Assembly: GCF_000425625.1 (NCBI RefSeq)
Contig: NZ_KE384414.1
Location: 33,642 to 71,519 of the forward strand
Direction of reading: 5' to 3'
DNA: 37,878 nucleotides
From: Stutzerimonas azotifigens DSM 17556
GTDB taxonomy: Bacteria > Pseudomonadota > Gammaproteobacteria > Pseudomonadales > Pseudomonadaceae
Shown: positions 31,547 to 37,878 of the stretch, piece by piece
How positions within the stretch are numbered: position 1 is the first letter of the stretch
How the letters are laid out: every line of letters starts with the position of its first letter
Notes under the pieces: model-generated
What the model saw: only the letters and a program-made list of their open reading frames with translations
Databases searched by the model: none
What the model was told of the DNA's origin: nothing
Translations under genes and position numbers: made by a program

Positions 31547-33211
31547 TTGGCTCAATACGTCTACACCATGCACCGGCTGAGCAAGGTCGTTCCGCCGAAG
31601 CGCGAGATTCTCAAGAACATCTCCCTGTCGTTCTTCCCCGGCGCCAAGATCGGCGTGCTGGGCCTGAACGGCGCCGGCAAGTCCACCCTGCTGCGCATCA
31701 TGGCCGGCGTCGACACCGAGTTCGACGGCGAGGCGCGCGCCATGCCGGGCATCAACATCGGCTACCTGCCGCAGGAGCCGCAGCTCGACCCTGAGCGGAC
31801 CGTGCGGGAGATCGTCGAGGAAGCGGTCAGCGTCATCAAGGACGCCCAGTCCCGCCTCGACCAGGTCTACGCCGCCTACGCCGAGCCGGACGCCGACTTC
31901 GACGCGCTGGCCGCGGAACAGGCCAAGCTCGAGGCCATCCTGCAGGCCTCCGACGGCCACAACCTCGAGCGCCAGCTGGAAGTCGCCGCCGACGCCCTGC
32001 GCCTGCCGCCGTGGGACGCCCGTATCGGCCATCTGTCCGGCGGCGAGAAGCGCCGCGTGGCGCTCTGCCGTCTGCTGCTGTCGGCGCCCGACATGCTGCT
32101 GCTGGACGAGCCGACCAACCACCTGGACGCCGACTCGGTGGCCTGGCTCGAGCACTTCCTGCACGACTTCCCCGGCACCGTGGTGGCGATCACCCACGAC
32201 CGCTACTTCCTCGACAACGTCGCCGGCTGGATCCTCGAACTCGACCGCGGCCAGGGCATCCCCTTCGAGGGCAACTACTCGCAGTGGCTCGAATCCAAGG
32301 CCGCGCGCCTGGCCCAGGAGGCCAAGCAGGAGCAATCCCACGCCAAGGCCATGAAGGCCGAACTGGAGTGGGTGCGCCAGGGCGCCAAGGCCCGCCAGGC
32401 CAAGTCCAAGGCGCGCCTGCAGCGCTTCGAGGAACTGCAGTCGCAGGAATTCCAGAAGCGCAGCGAGACCAACGAGATCTACATCCCGGCCGGGCCGCGC
32501 CTGGGCGACAAGGTCATCGACTTCAAGAACGTCTCCAAGGGCTACGGCGACCGCCTGCTGATCGACGACCTGTCCTTCAGCGTGCCGAAGGGCGCCATCG
32601 TCGGCGTGATCGGCGGCAACGGCGCGGGCAAGTCCACGCTGTTCCGCATGATCACCGGCAAGGAGCAGCCGGACAGCGGCAGCATCGAGATCGGCGAAAC
32701 CGTGCAGATCGCCAGCGTCGACCAGACGCGCGACATGCTCGACGGCAACAAGACCGTGTGGGAGCAGGTCTCCGACGGCTTCGACATGATCAAGGTGGGC
32801 AGCTACGAGGTGCCGTCGCGCGGCTACGTCGGCCGCTTCAACTTCAAGGGCGCCGACCAGCAGAAGTTCGTCAAGGACCTCTCCGGCGGTGAACGCGGCC
32901 GCCTGCACATGGCGCTGACGCTCAAGCAGGGCGCCAACGTGCTGCTGCTCGACGAACCCTCCAACGACCTCGACGTGGAAACCCTGCGGGCGCTGGAAGA
33001 GGCGCTGCTGGACTTCCCCGGCTCGGCGATCGTGATCTCCCACGACCGCTGGTTCCTCGACCGGATCGCCACGCACATCCTCTCCTACGAGGACGATTCC
33101 AAGGTGGTCTTCTTCGAGGGCAACTACACCGAGTTCGAGGCCGACCGCAAGAAGCGCCTGGGCGAGGCAGCCGCGCAGCCGAAGCGGGTGAAGCACAAGA
33201 AGCTGGCCTGA
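31547..33211 (+). CDS. ettA: Energy-dependent translational throttle protein EttA (ABC-F)
   Basis: The 554-residue protein matches EttA in length. It has two ABC domains, with Walker A GLNGAGKST (39-47) and GGNGAGKST in the second, signatures LSGGEKRR and LSGGERGR, and Walker B LLLDEPTNHLD and LLLDEPSNDLD. The linker (AKQEQSHAKAMKAELEWVRQ...) is the ABC-F P-site interaction region. EttA binds the ribosomal E site and gates the first steps of elongation according to ADP/ATP ratio. The start is TTG at 31547 with GAGGA 8 bases upstream. It is followed by a Rho-independent terminator. Confidence 0.96.
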   Translation: MAQYVYTMHRLSKVVPPKREILKNISLSFFPGAKIGVLGLNGAGKSTLLRIMAGVDTEFDGEARAMPGINIGYLPQEPQLDPERTVREIVEEAVSVIKDAQSRLDQVYAAYAEPDADFDALAAEQAKLEAILQASDGHNLERQLEVAADALRLPPWDARIGHLSGGEKRRVALCRLLLSAPDMLLLDEPTNHLDADSVAWLEHFLHDFPGTVVAITHDRYFLDNVAGWILELDRGQGIPFEGNYSQWLESKAARLAQEAKQEQSHAKAMKAELEWVRQGAKARQAKSKARLQRFEELQSQEFQKRSETNEIYIPAGPRLGDKVIDFKNVSKGYGDRLLIDDLSFSVPKGAIVGVIGGNGAGKSTLFRMITGKEQPDSGSIEIGETVQIASVDQTRDMLDGNKTVWEQVSDGFDMIKVGSYEVPSRGYVGRFNFKGADQQKFVKDLSGGERGRLHMALTLKQGANVLLLDEPSNDLDVETLRALEEALLDFPGSAIVISHDRWFLDRIATHILSYEDDSKVVFFEGNYTEFEADRKKRLGEAAAQPKRVKHKKLA

Positions 33212-33233
33212 TCGGCCCGCCTCGAGGTGAACG

Positions 33234-33270
33234 AGCCCCGTGCTGGTGACAGTGCGGGGCTTTTTGTTTT
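33234..33270 (+). terminator. Rho-independent terminator of ettA
   Basis: AGCCCCG (33234-33240) pairs with CGGGGCT (33255-33261) around a 14-base loop, directly followed by TTTTTGTTTT. It lies 23 bp after the ettA stop codon, a textbook arrangement. Confidence 0.85.
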
Positions 33271-33303
33271 CGGCCGTCGCGTGTTGTTTTCGGCCGTCGC
33301 GTG
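33264..33303. repeat. Exact 20-bp tandem duplication
   Basis: The 20-bp unit TTGTTTTCGGCCGTCGCGTG occurs twice head to tail (33264-33283 and 33284-33303). The first copy starts in the T-tract of the ettA terminator. It probably arose by slippage or unequal exchange. Confidence 0.85.
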
Positions 33304-33318
33304 GCCGACACGGCTTCT

Positions 33319-33443
33319 TCCCCTCTCCCACCGGGAGAGGGGCCAAGGGTGAGGGAGGGCTGGCACCGGGATGGGAGTCCGCTCGCAGCGCTTTCCTACC
33401 CCAACAAAAAGCCAAAAGCTTCGCGAGCAAGCTCGCTCCTACA
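33319..33443. repeat. CTCCC/GGGAG hairpin and REP-like palindrome
   Basis: CCCCTCTCCC-ACC-GGGAGAGGGG (33320-33342) is a perfect 10-bp stem, followed by CCAAGGGTGAGGGAGGG, related to the repeats at 37-82 and 8988-9078. At 33419-33443 a REP-like palindrome GCGAGC-AA-GCTCGC is followed by TCCTACA. The whole gap 33212-33644 contains only the terminator, these repeats and the element at 33471-33587; I see no gene. Confidence 0.6.
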
Positions 33444-33470
33444 CAACGCTACGGCATGATTGCACAGTGG

Positions 33471-33587
33471 CGTAGGGTGGATGACGGCGCAGCCTCATCC
33501 ACGCCCCGGGTTCGATTGGTGCTGGCGTGTGCCGGGGCGATCGGCACCGAAGCGCGGTGGAAAACGCTGCGCGGTTTCCACCCTACG
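33471..33587. repeat. 117-bp MITE-like element, copy 2
   Basis: Bounded by the same perfect 11-bp ends as copy 1 (CGTAGGGTGGA at 33471-33481 and TCCACCCTACG at 33577-33587), with the same two internal hairpins. The arms are near identical to copy 1, while the middle (GCCCCGGGTTCGATTGGTGC) differs and is longer by 6 bp. It is in the same orientation as copy 1. Confidence 0.7.
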
Positions 33588-33644
33588 GGGCTGCACGCCC
33601 CCCACTGGACGCTCCAGCCAAACGCTGCTCATACAGCAAACCAC

Positions 33645-34967
33645 CTAGCCCTTCTTCGGCTTGCCTCCGAAACTCGGCATCTTCCTTACCGCCTTCACCT
33701 TCGGCTTCTCCCCCTCCTCGAACCAGCTGCCGAGGTGCACGCGGCCCTTGCCGGCGCCGGGCACGGGCTTCTGCTTCGGTTTCTTCGGCTTCTTCAGCAC
33801 CTGCCCGCCGAGTGCCGTCTCCGGTACCCGGTGGTCGGGCTCGAAGCCCGGCTCTTCCTCGCGCGGCAGGGTCTTGCCGATCAGCGCCTCGATCGCCGCC
33901 AGCTGCTCGACCTCGTCAGCCGCCACCAGCGAGATCGCCACCCCGCTGGCGCCGGCGCGGCCGGTACGGCCGATGCGGTGCACGTAGTCCTCGGCGACCA
34001 CCGGCAGGTCGAGGTTGACCACGCCGGGCAGGTCCTCGATGTCCAGCCCGCGCGCCGCCACGTCGGTGGCCACCAGCACCCGTACCTCGCCGGCCTTGAA
34101 CCGCTCCAGCGCGCGCAGGCGCGCCGGCTGCGGCTTGTCGCCATGGATCGATTCGCTGGCGATGCCGTGCTGCTGCAGTTCGCCGACCAGCGCATCGGTG
34201 CCCTTGCGGGTCCTGGCGAACACCAGCACCTGCGGCCAGCCGTGCGCAGCGAGCAGGTGCATGAAGAGCTCGGCCTTGCGCTTCTTGTCCACCGGCACCA
34301 GCCACTGGCGCACGTTGCCGGCGGCCGCGTTGCGCGGGCTGACCTCGACCAGCGCGGGGTCGCGCAGCAGTTCGCCGGCCATCTGCCGGATCGGCTCGGA
34401 GAAGGTCGCCGAGAACAGCAGCGTCTGCCGGCGCCTGGGCAGCGCGGCGAAGAGCTCGTCGAGCTCGCGGGCGAAGCCGAGGTCGAGCATGCGATCGGCC
34501 TCGTCGAGTACCAGCGCCTGCAGCTGGGCGAAGCCCAGGGCGTTCTGCTGGTAGAGGTCGAGCAGCCGACCCGGGGTGGCCACCAGCACGTCGACGCCCT
34601 TGCGCAGCGCCATCATCTGCGGATTGAGGCTGACCCCGCCGTACACCGCGTAGCTGCGCAGCGGCAGCCCCTCGCCGTAGGTGCGAAAGCTCTCGTGCAC
34701 CTGCTCGGCCAGTTCGCGGGTCGGCACCAGCACCAGCGCCCGCACCGAATTGCTCGCCACGCGCGGCCCCTCGAGGGTCAGGCGCTGCAGCAGCGGCAGG
34801 GCGAAGCCGGCGGTCTTGCCGGTGCCGGTCTGGGCCGCGGCCATCAGGTCGCGGCCCTTGAGGATCGGGGCGATGGCGGCCGCCTGGACGGGGGTTGGCG
34901 TGCGGTAGTCGAGGCGTTCGAGGGTGCGAAGCAGCGGCTCGATCAGGCCGAGCTGGGCGAAAGTCAT
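33645..34967 (-). CDS. rhlE: DEAD-box ATP-dependent RNA helicase, RhlE type
   Basis: The 440-residue helicase has the Q motif (TPTPVQAAAI), motif I AAQTGTGKT (44-52), Ia PTRELAEQV, Ib TPGRLLDL, II VLDEADRMLD, III SATF, and the C-terminal RecA domain with VFARTRKGTDAL, ATDVAARGLDIEDLPGVVNLDLP and HRIGRTGRAG. A basic tail (KKPKKPKQKPVPGAGKGR...GGKPKKG) should bind RNA. It remodels RNA structure in mRNA decay or ribosome assembly. I chose ATG 34967 (MTFAQLGL), the family start, over an upstream ATG at 35003. It resembles P. aeruginosa RhlE1 (PA3950) in size and neighbour; that identity is from memory. Confidence 0.93.
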   Translation of the reverse strand: MTFAQLGLIEPLLRTLERLDYRTPTPVQAAAIAPILKGRDLMAAAQTGTGKTAGFALPLLQRLTLEGPRVASNSVRALVLVPTRELAEQVHESFRTYGEGLPLRSYAVYGGVSLNPQMMALRKGVDVLVATPGRLLDLYQQNALGFAQLQALVLDEADRMLDLGFARELDELFAALPRRRQTLLFSATFSEPIRQMAGELLRDPALVEVSPRNAAAGNVRQWLVPVDKKRKAELFMHLLAAHGWPQVLVFARTRKGTDALVGELQQHGIASESIHGDKPQPARLRALERFKAGEVRVLVATDVAARGLDIEDLPGVVNLDLPVVAEDYVHRIGRTGRAGASGVAISLVAADEVEQLAAIEALIGKTLPREEEPGFEPDHRVPETALGGQVLKKPKKPKQKPVPGAGKGRVHLGSWFEEGEKPKVKAVRKMPSFGGKPKKG

Positions 34968-35131
34968 GGGAAGGCCCGGAGCGTATCGGAGGGAGTCGCG
35001 CATTCTAGCAGCCGGCGACCACTACGCGGCATGCCCCGCGCCCGGGCGGTTGCGCGGCAAATGGCGCCATGCGGCGTTGCGGAATCTGGAAAGGGATCAT
35101 CATTCCCCGCGTCCCGCGCCCGGGCTGGCGT

Positions 35132-35179
35132 CATTTGACGCAGCAACGCGGCTCGCGACGAAACGGCAACAGACCCTAG
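35132..35179. repeat. Dispersed element with 33-bp core, copy 2
   Basis: The core CATTTGACGCAGC...CGACGAAAC (35132-35164) is the reverse complement of the core at 18556-18588 with one mismatch. It is followed by GGCAACAGACCCTAG (35165-35179), the inverted partner of the end kept in copy 1. It sits in the 245-bp gap between divergent rhlE and the YciC-like gene, 33 bp before the latter's start codon. Confidence 0.6.
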
Positions 35180-35212
35180 AATGTCGCCCCTTGCCGCCGA
35201 TGCCCGAGAGCG

Positions 35213-35893
35213 ATGAACGTACCCACCATCCTGCGCGACGCCTGGTTCTTCTATTCCCGCCACCTGGGGGCGATCAGCCGCCTGTGCCTGCCGCTGATCC
35301 TGCTGGAAAGCGCCTGCCGGCACCTGGCCGCCCAGGTGGCCGGCGAGCAGCCGCTGCCCGGCCAGGACCTGCTCATCGGTCTGCTGTTCTACCCGCTCTA
35401 CAGCGCCGCGCTGATCCTCTACGTCGACGCCCGCAGCCGTGGCTACGCGCCGGGCCTGCGCCAGGTGTTCAACCGCGCGCTGGGCCTGTGGCCGGCGATG
35501 GCGGCGGTCAGCGCCATGGGCACGCTGGCGATCCTGCTCGGCGCCTCGCTGTTCGTGCTGCCGGGCCTGTGGGTGATGATCCGCATCGCCTTCGCCGAAT
35601 ACCTGCTGGTGCTGCGCGGGCTGCCGCCGCTGGCGGCGCTGAAGGAAAGCTTCCGGCTGACGCGCGGGCACTTCCTGCTGCTGCTCGGCTGCACGCTGGT
35701 GGTGATGGCGCCGCTGTGGCTGCTGGACATCTGGGTCGCGCTGCAGATGGAAGGCGCCGAGCCGCTGCCGCTGCTGCCGCGCGTCGCGCTGGACGCGGCC
35801 ATCGGCCTGCTGCAGCTGTTCGCCACCGTGGTGCTGTTCCGCTGCTACATGCTGTGCGCCGCGCAGGACGCCGGGCATGAGCGCCCCGAATAG
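35213..35893 (+). CDS. YciC-like inner-membrane protein
   Basis: The 226-residue protein is strongly hydrophobic, with about five to six membrane helices (e.g. LLIGLLFYPLYSAALILYV, MAAVSAMGTLAILLGASLFVLPGLW, FLLLLGCTLVVMAPLWLLDIW). The motif LPGLWVMIRIAFAEYLLVLRG with ALKESFRLTRGHF is typical of the YciC/UPF0259-type family, whose function is not established. It is divergent from rhlE, as I recall for PA3951 beside PA3950. ATG 35213 has GAGAG upstream; two further genes follow on the same strand. Confidence 0.83.
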   Translation: MNVPTILRDAWFFYSRHLGAISRLCLPLILLESACRHLAAQVAGEQPLPGQDLLIGLLFYPLYSAALILYVDARSRGYAPGLRQVFNRALGLWPAMAAVSAMGTLAILLGASLFVLPGLWVMIRIAFAEYLLVLRGLPPLAALKESFRLTRGHFLLLLGCTLVVMAPLWLLDIWVALQMEGAEPLPLLPRVALDAAIGLLQLFATVVLFRCYMLCAAQDAGHERPE

Positions 35894-35961
35894 GTCCGGG
35901 CCGGCATGCGCATGAATCCGGGCTTCGCCGACATGGGCACCCCGCTCGCCGGGAGCCCGAC

Positions 35962-36963
35962 ATGAGAGGGGCCTGGCTGCTCGGCGGTGGCCTGGTGGCG
36001 CTGGCAGTGCTGGCCGGCCTGCCCTGGGCGGCGGCCTGGCGCCCCGCGGCGCGCGAGGCGGCGCCGGTCAGCTGCAATGCGGACACGCCGCAGCTGCTCG
36101 CCGGCCAGGCGCTGAAGGTGATGACCTGGAATATCCAGTTTCTTTCCGGACGCCAGCCGGTGCCGCGGCCGGACCGCCCGGCGCCGGCCGATCCGGTCGA
36201 ACTCGACGCCACCCGGCTGGCGCAGCACCTGGACCGGGTGGCCACGGTCATCCGCGCCGAAGCGCCGGACATCCTGCTGCTGCAGGAACTGCACGACGGC
36301 GCCGCGGCCACCGACCGGCAGGACCAGTTGGCGCTGCTGCGCGCGCGACTGGCCGACCTCTATCCGTGCAGCGGCGAAGCCTTCTACCGCAAGGCCGCCT
36401 TCGTCCCCGGCGAGCCGGCGTTCGGCGGCGTGGGGCTCAAGCTCGGCATCCTCAGCCGCTTCCAGCTCGCGGACGGGCAGCGCCTGCAACTGCCGGCGGC
36501 CGAGGCGCCCTTCTGGCGCGCGCCCTTCGCCCTTCGCCCGGCCCTGCTCAGCGTGCGCCTGCCGATGCGCCCGGGCGGCAGCCTGACGGTCGCCACCACC
36601 CAGCTGGATACGCAGGACGCGGCAGTCGCGCGGCGCCAGGCTCTCATGCTGTCCGAACAGATCGCCGGCTGGCGCGCCGAGGACCGGCACTGGCTGCTCG
36701 GCGGCGACCTCGGCCTGGCGGACGGCCTGCGCGCGCCCTCCTCGGCGGGCGTGCAGCGCATTCCCGACTCGCAGGACGTCCAGGACACCGGCGCCGAAGC
36801 CTGGCTGACCTACGGCGAGCGTACGCCGGACGCCATCCGCGACCTGCTCTGGCTCGACGGCAGCCTCAAGCGGGTGGAGGCGCGCGTCCGGCACCAGGGC
36901 GCCGAGACGGTCTCGGAGCATCTGCCGGTGATCGTGCGCCTGCTGCTGCCGCCGCCGGAGTGA
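35962..36963 (+). CDS. Endonuclease/exonuclease/phosphatase-family protein, possibly inactive
   Basis: The 333-residue protein has an N-terminal membrane anchor or signal segment (about 4-25) and an EEP fold: VMTWNIQF (N57), ILLLQEL (E109), TTQLDTQ, LLGGDLG (D249) and VSEHLPV (H320). Active EEP enzymes usually have His in the TxHL motif, Asn in GDFN and Asp in SDH; here these are Gln214, Gly251 and Glu319. Three of the usual catalytic positions are therefore changed, so hydrolysis is doubtful. It would face the periplasm. It lies 68 bp after the YciC-like gene and 53 bp before the binding-protein gene. Confidence 0.78.
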   Translation: MRGAWLLGGGLVALAVLAGLPWAAAWRPAAREAAPVSCNADTPQLLAGQALKVMTWNIQFLSGRQPVPRPDRPAPADPVELDATRLAQHLDRVATVIRAEAPDILLLQELHDGAAATDRQDQLALLRARLADLYPCSGEAFYRKAAFVPGEPAFGGVGLKLGILSRFQLADGQRLQLPAAEAPFWRAPFALRPALLSVRLPMRPGGSLTVATTQLDTQDAAVARRQALMLSEQIAGWRAEDRHWLLGGDLGLADGLRAPSSAGVQRIPDSQDVQDTGAEAWLTYGERTPDAIRDLLWLDGSLKRVEARVRHQGAETVSEHLPVIVRLLLPPPE

Positions 36964-37016
36964 CGCCGATGGACGCCGCGCCGGGACATTTTCAAAAACG
37001 ACAAGTCCTACGGATC

Positions 37017-37754
37017 ATGACACTCACCCGCTGCCTACCGGCCCTGCTCTGCCTGCTGCTTGCCGTCCCCCTGGCCTGTGCCGACGACCGCCCGGAGCTG
37101 GTCATCGGCTACTACGACTTCCCCCCCTCGATCGACACCGACGCCCGCGGCCGTGCGCACGGCGAACTGGTGGACCTGGTCCTGCGGGTCGCCGAGCGTG
37201 CCGGCTACCGGCCGGTGTTTCGCGGCCTGCCGAGCGCCCGCCTGTACGGCGCCCTGCGCGAAGGCAGCGTCGACGTCTGGCCGGGCGCGCCGGACAAGCC
37301 GGAGCTGGAGGACGACACCGTCGAAGGCGAACAGGTGCTCAGCGAGGTCTACCTCAACCTCTATTTCCGCCGCGACACGCTGCTGCCGCGCATTCCGGAC
37401 GACCTCGCCGGCCAGGGCCTGATCGTGCTCAACGGCTACAACTACGCGCCGCAGGTCGATGAGATCCTGCATGCGCCCGGCGTGCGCCTGCACCGGGCCA
37501 GCACGCACGTGTCGGCGGTGGGGATGCTGATGCACAGGCGCGGCGACTTCCTGCTCGACTACGAGCTGCCGGTCAGCCAGGCGCGGGCACGACTGAATGC
37601 CCCGGAGCTGCCCTTCGTGGTGCTGCACCGCATGCCGATCCGCTTCATCGCCTCGCGCCGCGCGCCCGGCGCGACGCGCAAGCTCGCCGACCTCGACCGC
37701 GCCTACGCCGAAATGGTCCGGCGCGGCGAGCCGGTCAACCTGCGCCGTCGCTGA
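37017..37754 (+). CDS. Periplasmic solute-binding protein, family 3-like
   Basis: The 245-residue precursor has a clear signal peptide (MTLTRCLPALLCLLLAVPLA, cleavage after about residue 22). The mature part begins LVIGYYDFPPSIDTDARG and continues GELVDLVLRVAERAGY and SARLYGALREGSVDVWPG, the pattern of family-3 amino-acid-type binding proteins (ArtJ/HisJ/transporter-like). No permease or ATPase gene is nearby, so it may be an orphan binding or sensory protein. An in-frame ATG at 36969 with GGAG upstream would add 16 residues before the signal peptide; I prefer 37017. Ligand unknown. Confidence 0.8.
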   Translation: MTLTRCLPALLCLLLAVPLACADDRPELVIGYYDFPPSIDTDARGRAHGELVDLVLRVAERAGYRPVFRGLPSARLYGALREGSVDVWPGAPDKPELEDDTVEGEQVLSEVYLNLYFRRDTLLPRIPDDLAGQGLIVLNGYNYAPQVDEILHAPGVRLHRASTHVSAVGMLMHRRGDFLLDYELPVSQARARLNAPELPFVVLHRMPIRFIASRRAPGATRKLADLDRAYAEMVRRGEPVNLRRR

Positions 37755-37835
37755 CAGGGCTAGCGGCGCTCGAACGCAGCTGCCACACGCACCCGAAGCT
37801 ATGCAGGGGCCCGCCGGGCAGCGCCAAGCCCGAAA

Positions 37836-37866
37836 GCAATCGCCCCGAGGGCGGGCCTCCCACAAA
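37836..37866. repeat. GC-rich CCCTCG/CGAGGG repeat, copy 3
   Basis: AGCAATCGCCCCGAGGGC followed by GGGCCTCCCACAAAG belongs to the same family as 9348-9428 and the interior of 21127-21330. It lies about 80 bp after the last gene; the rest of 37755-37878 shows nothing else. Confidence 0.5.
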
Positions 37867-37878
37867 GCCCAAGAGCCG

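Noticed and set aside
33264..33303. CRISPR-like repeat
   Set aside because: Only two abutting units without a spacer; it is a tandem duplication, and no cas genes are present.
28755..33430. Two long minus-strand open frames opposite the efflux and ettA genes
   Set aside because: Same explanation: shadows of GC-rich third positions, with compositionally biased translations and no recognisable domains.

Overview
The window reads as a chromosomal segment of a high-GC Pseudomonas-type gammaproteobacterium; the Pseudomonas stutzeri (Stutzerimonas) group is plausible but unproven. The grounds are the protein families, the gene neighbourhoods (glyA beside a MorA-like GGDEF/EAL gene, an fklB/UPF0114/Lon-like group, radA next to a MapZ-like PilZ gene, rhlE next to a YciC-like gene), Anr- and Fur-type sites, and REP-like intergenic repeats. 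Comparisons to P. aeruginosa loci are from memory, not from a search.

Positions 1-8604 hold one co-oriented minus-strand module of visibly lower GC: a LysR-type regulator, then a spermidine/putrescine-type ABC importer (binding protein, ATPase, two permeases), then a three-part flavoenzyme (DAO-type FAD subunit, small 2Fe-2S subunit, large FAD subunit with a BFD-like 2Fe-2S domain) and a RidA-family imine/enamine deaminase. Most genes overlap by 4-11 bp. The set looks like a complete take-up, oxidise and deaminate route for an amine, D-amino/imino acid or opine-like compound. A 9-bp inverted repeat sits just upstream of the transporter. About 1 kb of non-coding DNA packed with four kinds of palindromic repeat (8605-9595) separates it from core genes.

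Positions 9545-22623 are core genes: a Fur-box-controlled 87-aa protein, fklB, a UPF0114 membrane protein, a 119-aa protein, a Lon-like protease, an Anr-box-preceded di-haem cytochrome c peroxidase, mscL, an EAL phosphodiesterase, a YdcH-like small protein, radA, a PilZ protein, a Cache-domain histidine kinase with its LuxR-type regulator, and glyA.

Positions 22707-37878 hold a MorA-like four-PAS GGDEF/EAL protein, a divergent chemoreceptor with a flagellar sigma-28 promoter, an IclR regulator divergent from an EmrB/EmrA-type efflux pair, the ABC-F factor ettA with a terminator, a second repeat cluster, an RhlE helicase, a YciC-like membrane protein, a degenerate-looking endonuclease/exonuclease/phosphatase-family protein and a periplasmic solute-binding protein. 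Three c-di-GMP genes (EAL, PilZ, GGDEF/EAL) lie within 10 kb beside a chemoreceptor. Two short repeat families recur in both repeat clusters, and a third element occurs in two oppositely oriented copies next to the pilZ and yciC-like genes. No tRNA, rRNA, CRISPR array, transposase or prophage gene was seen.
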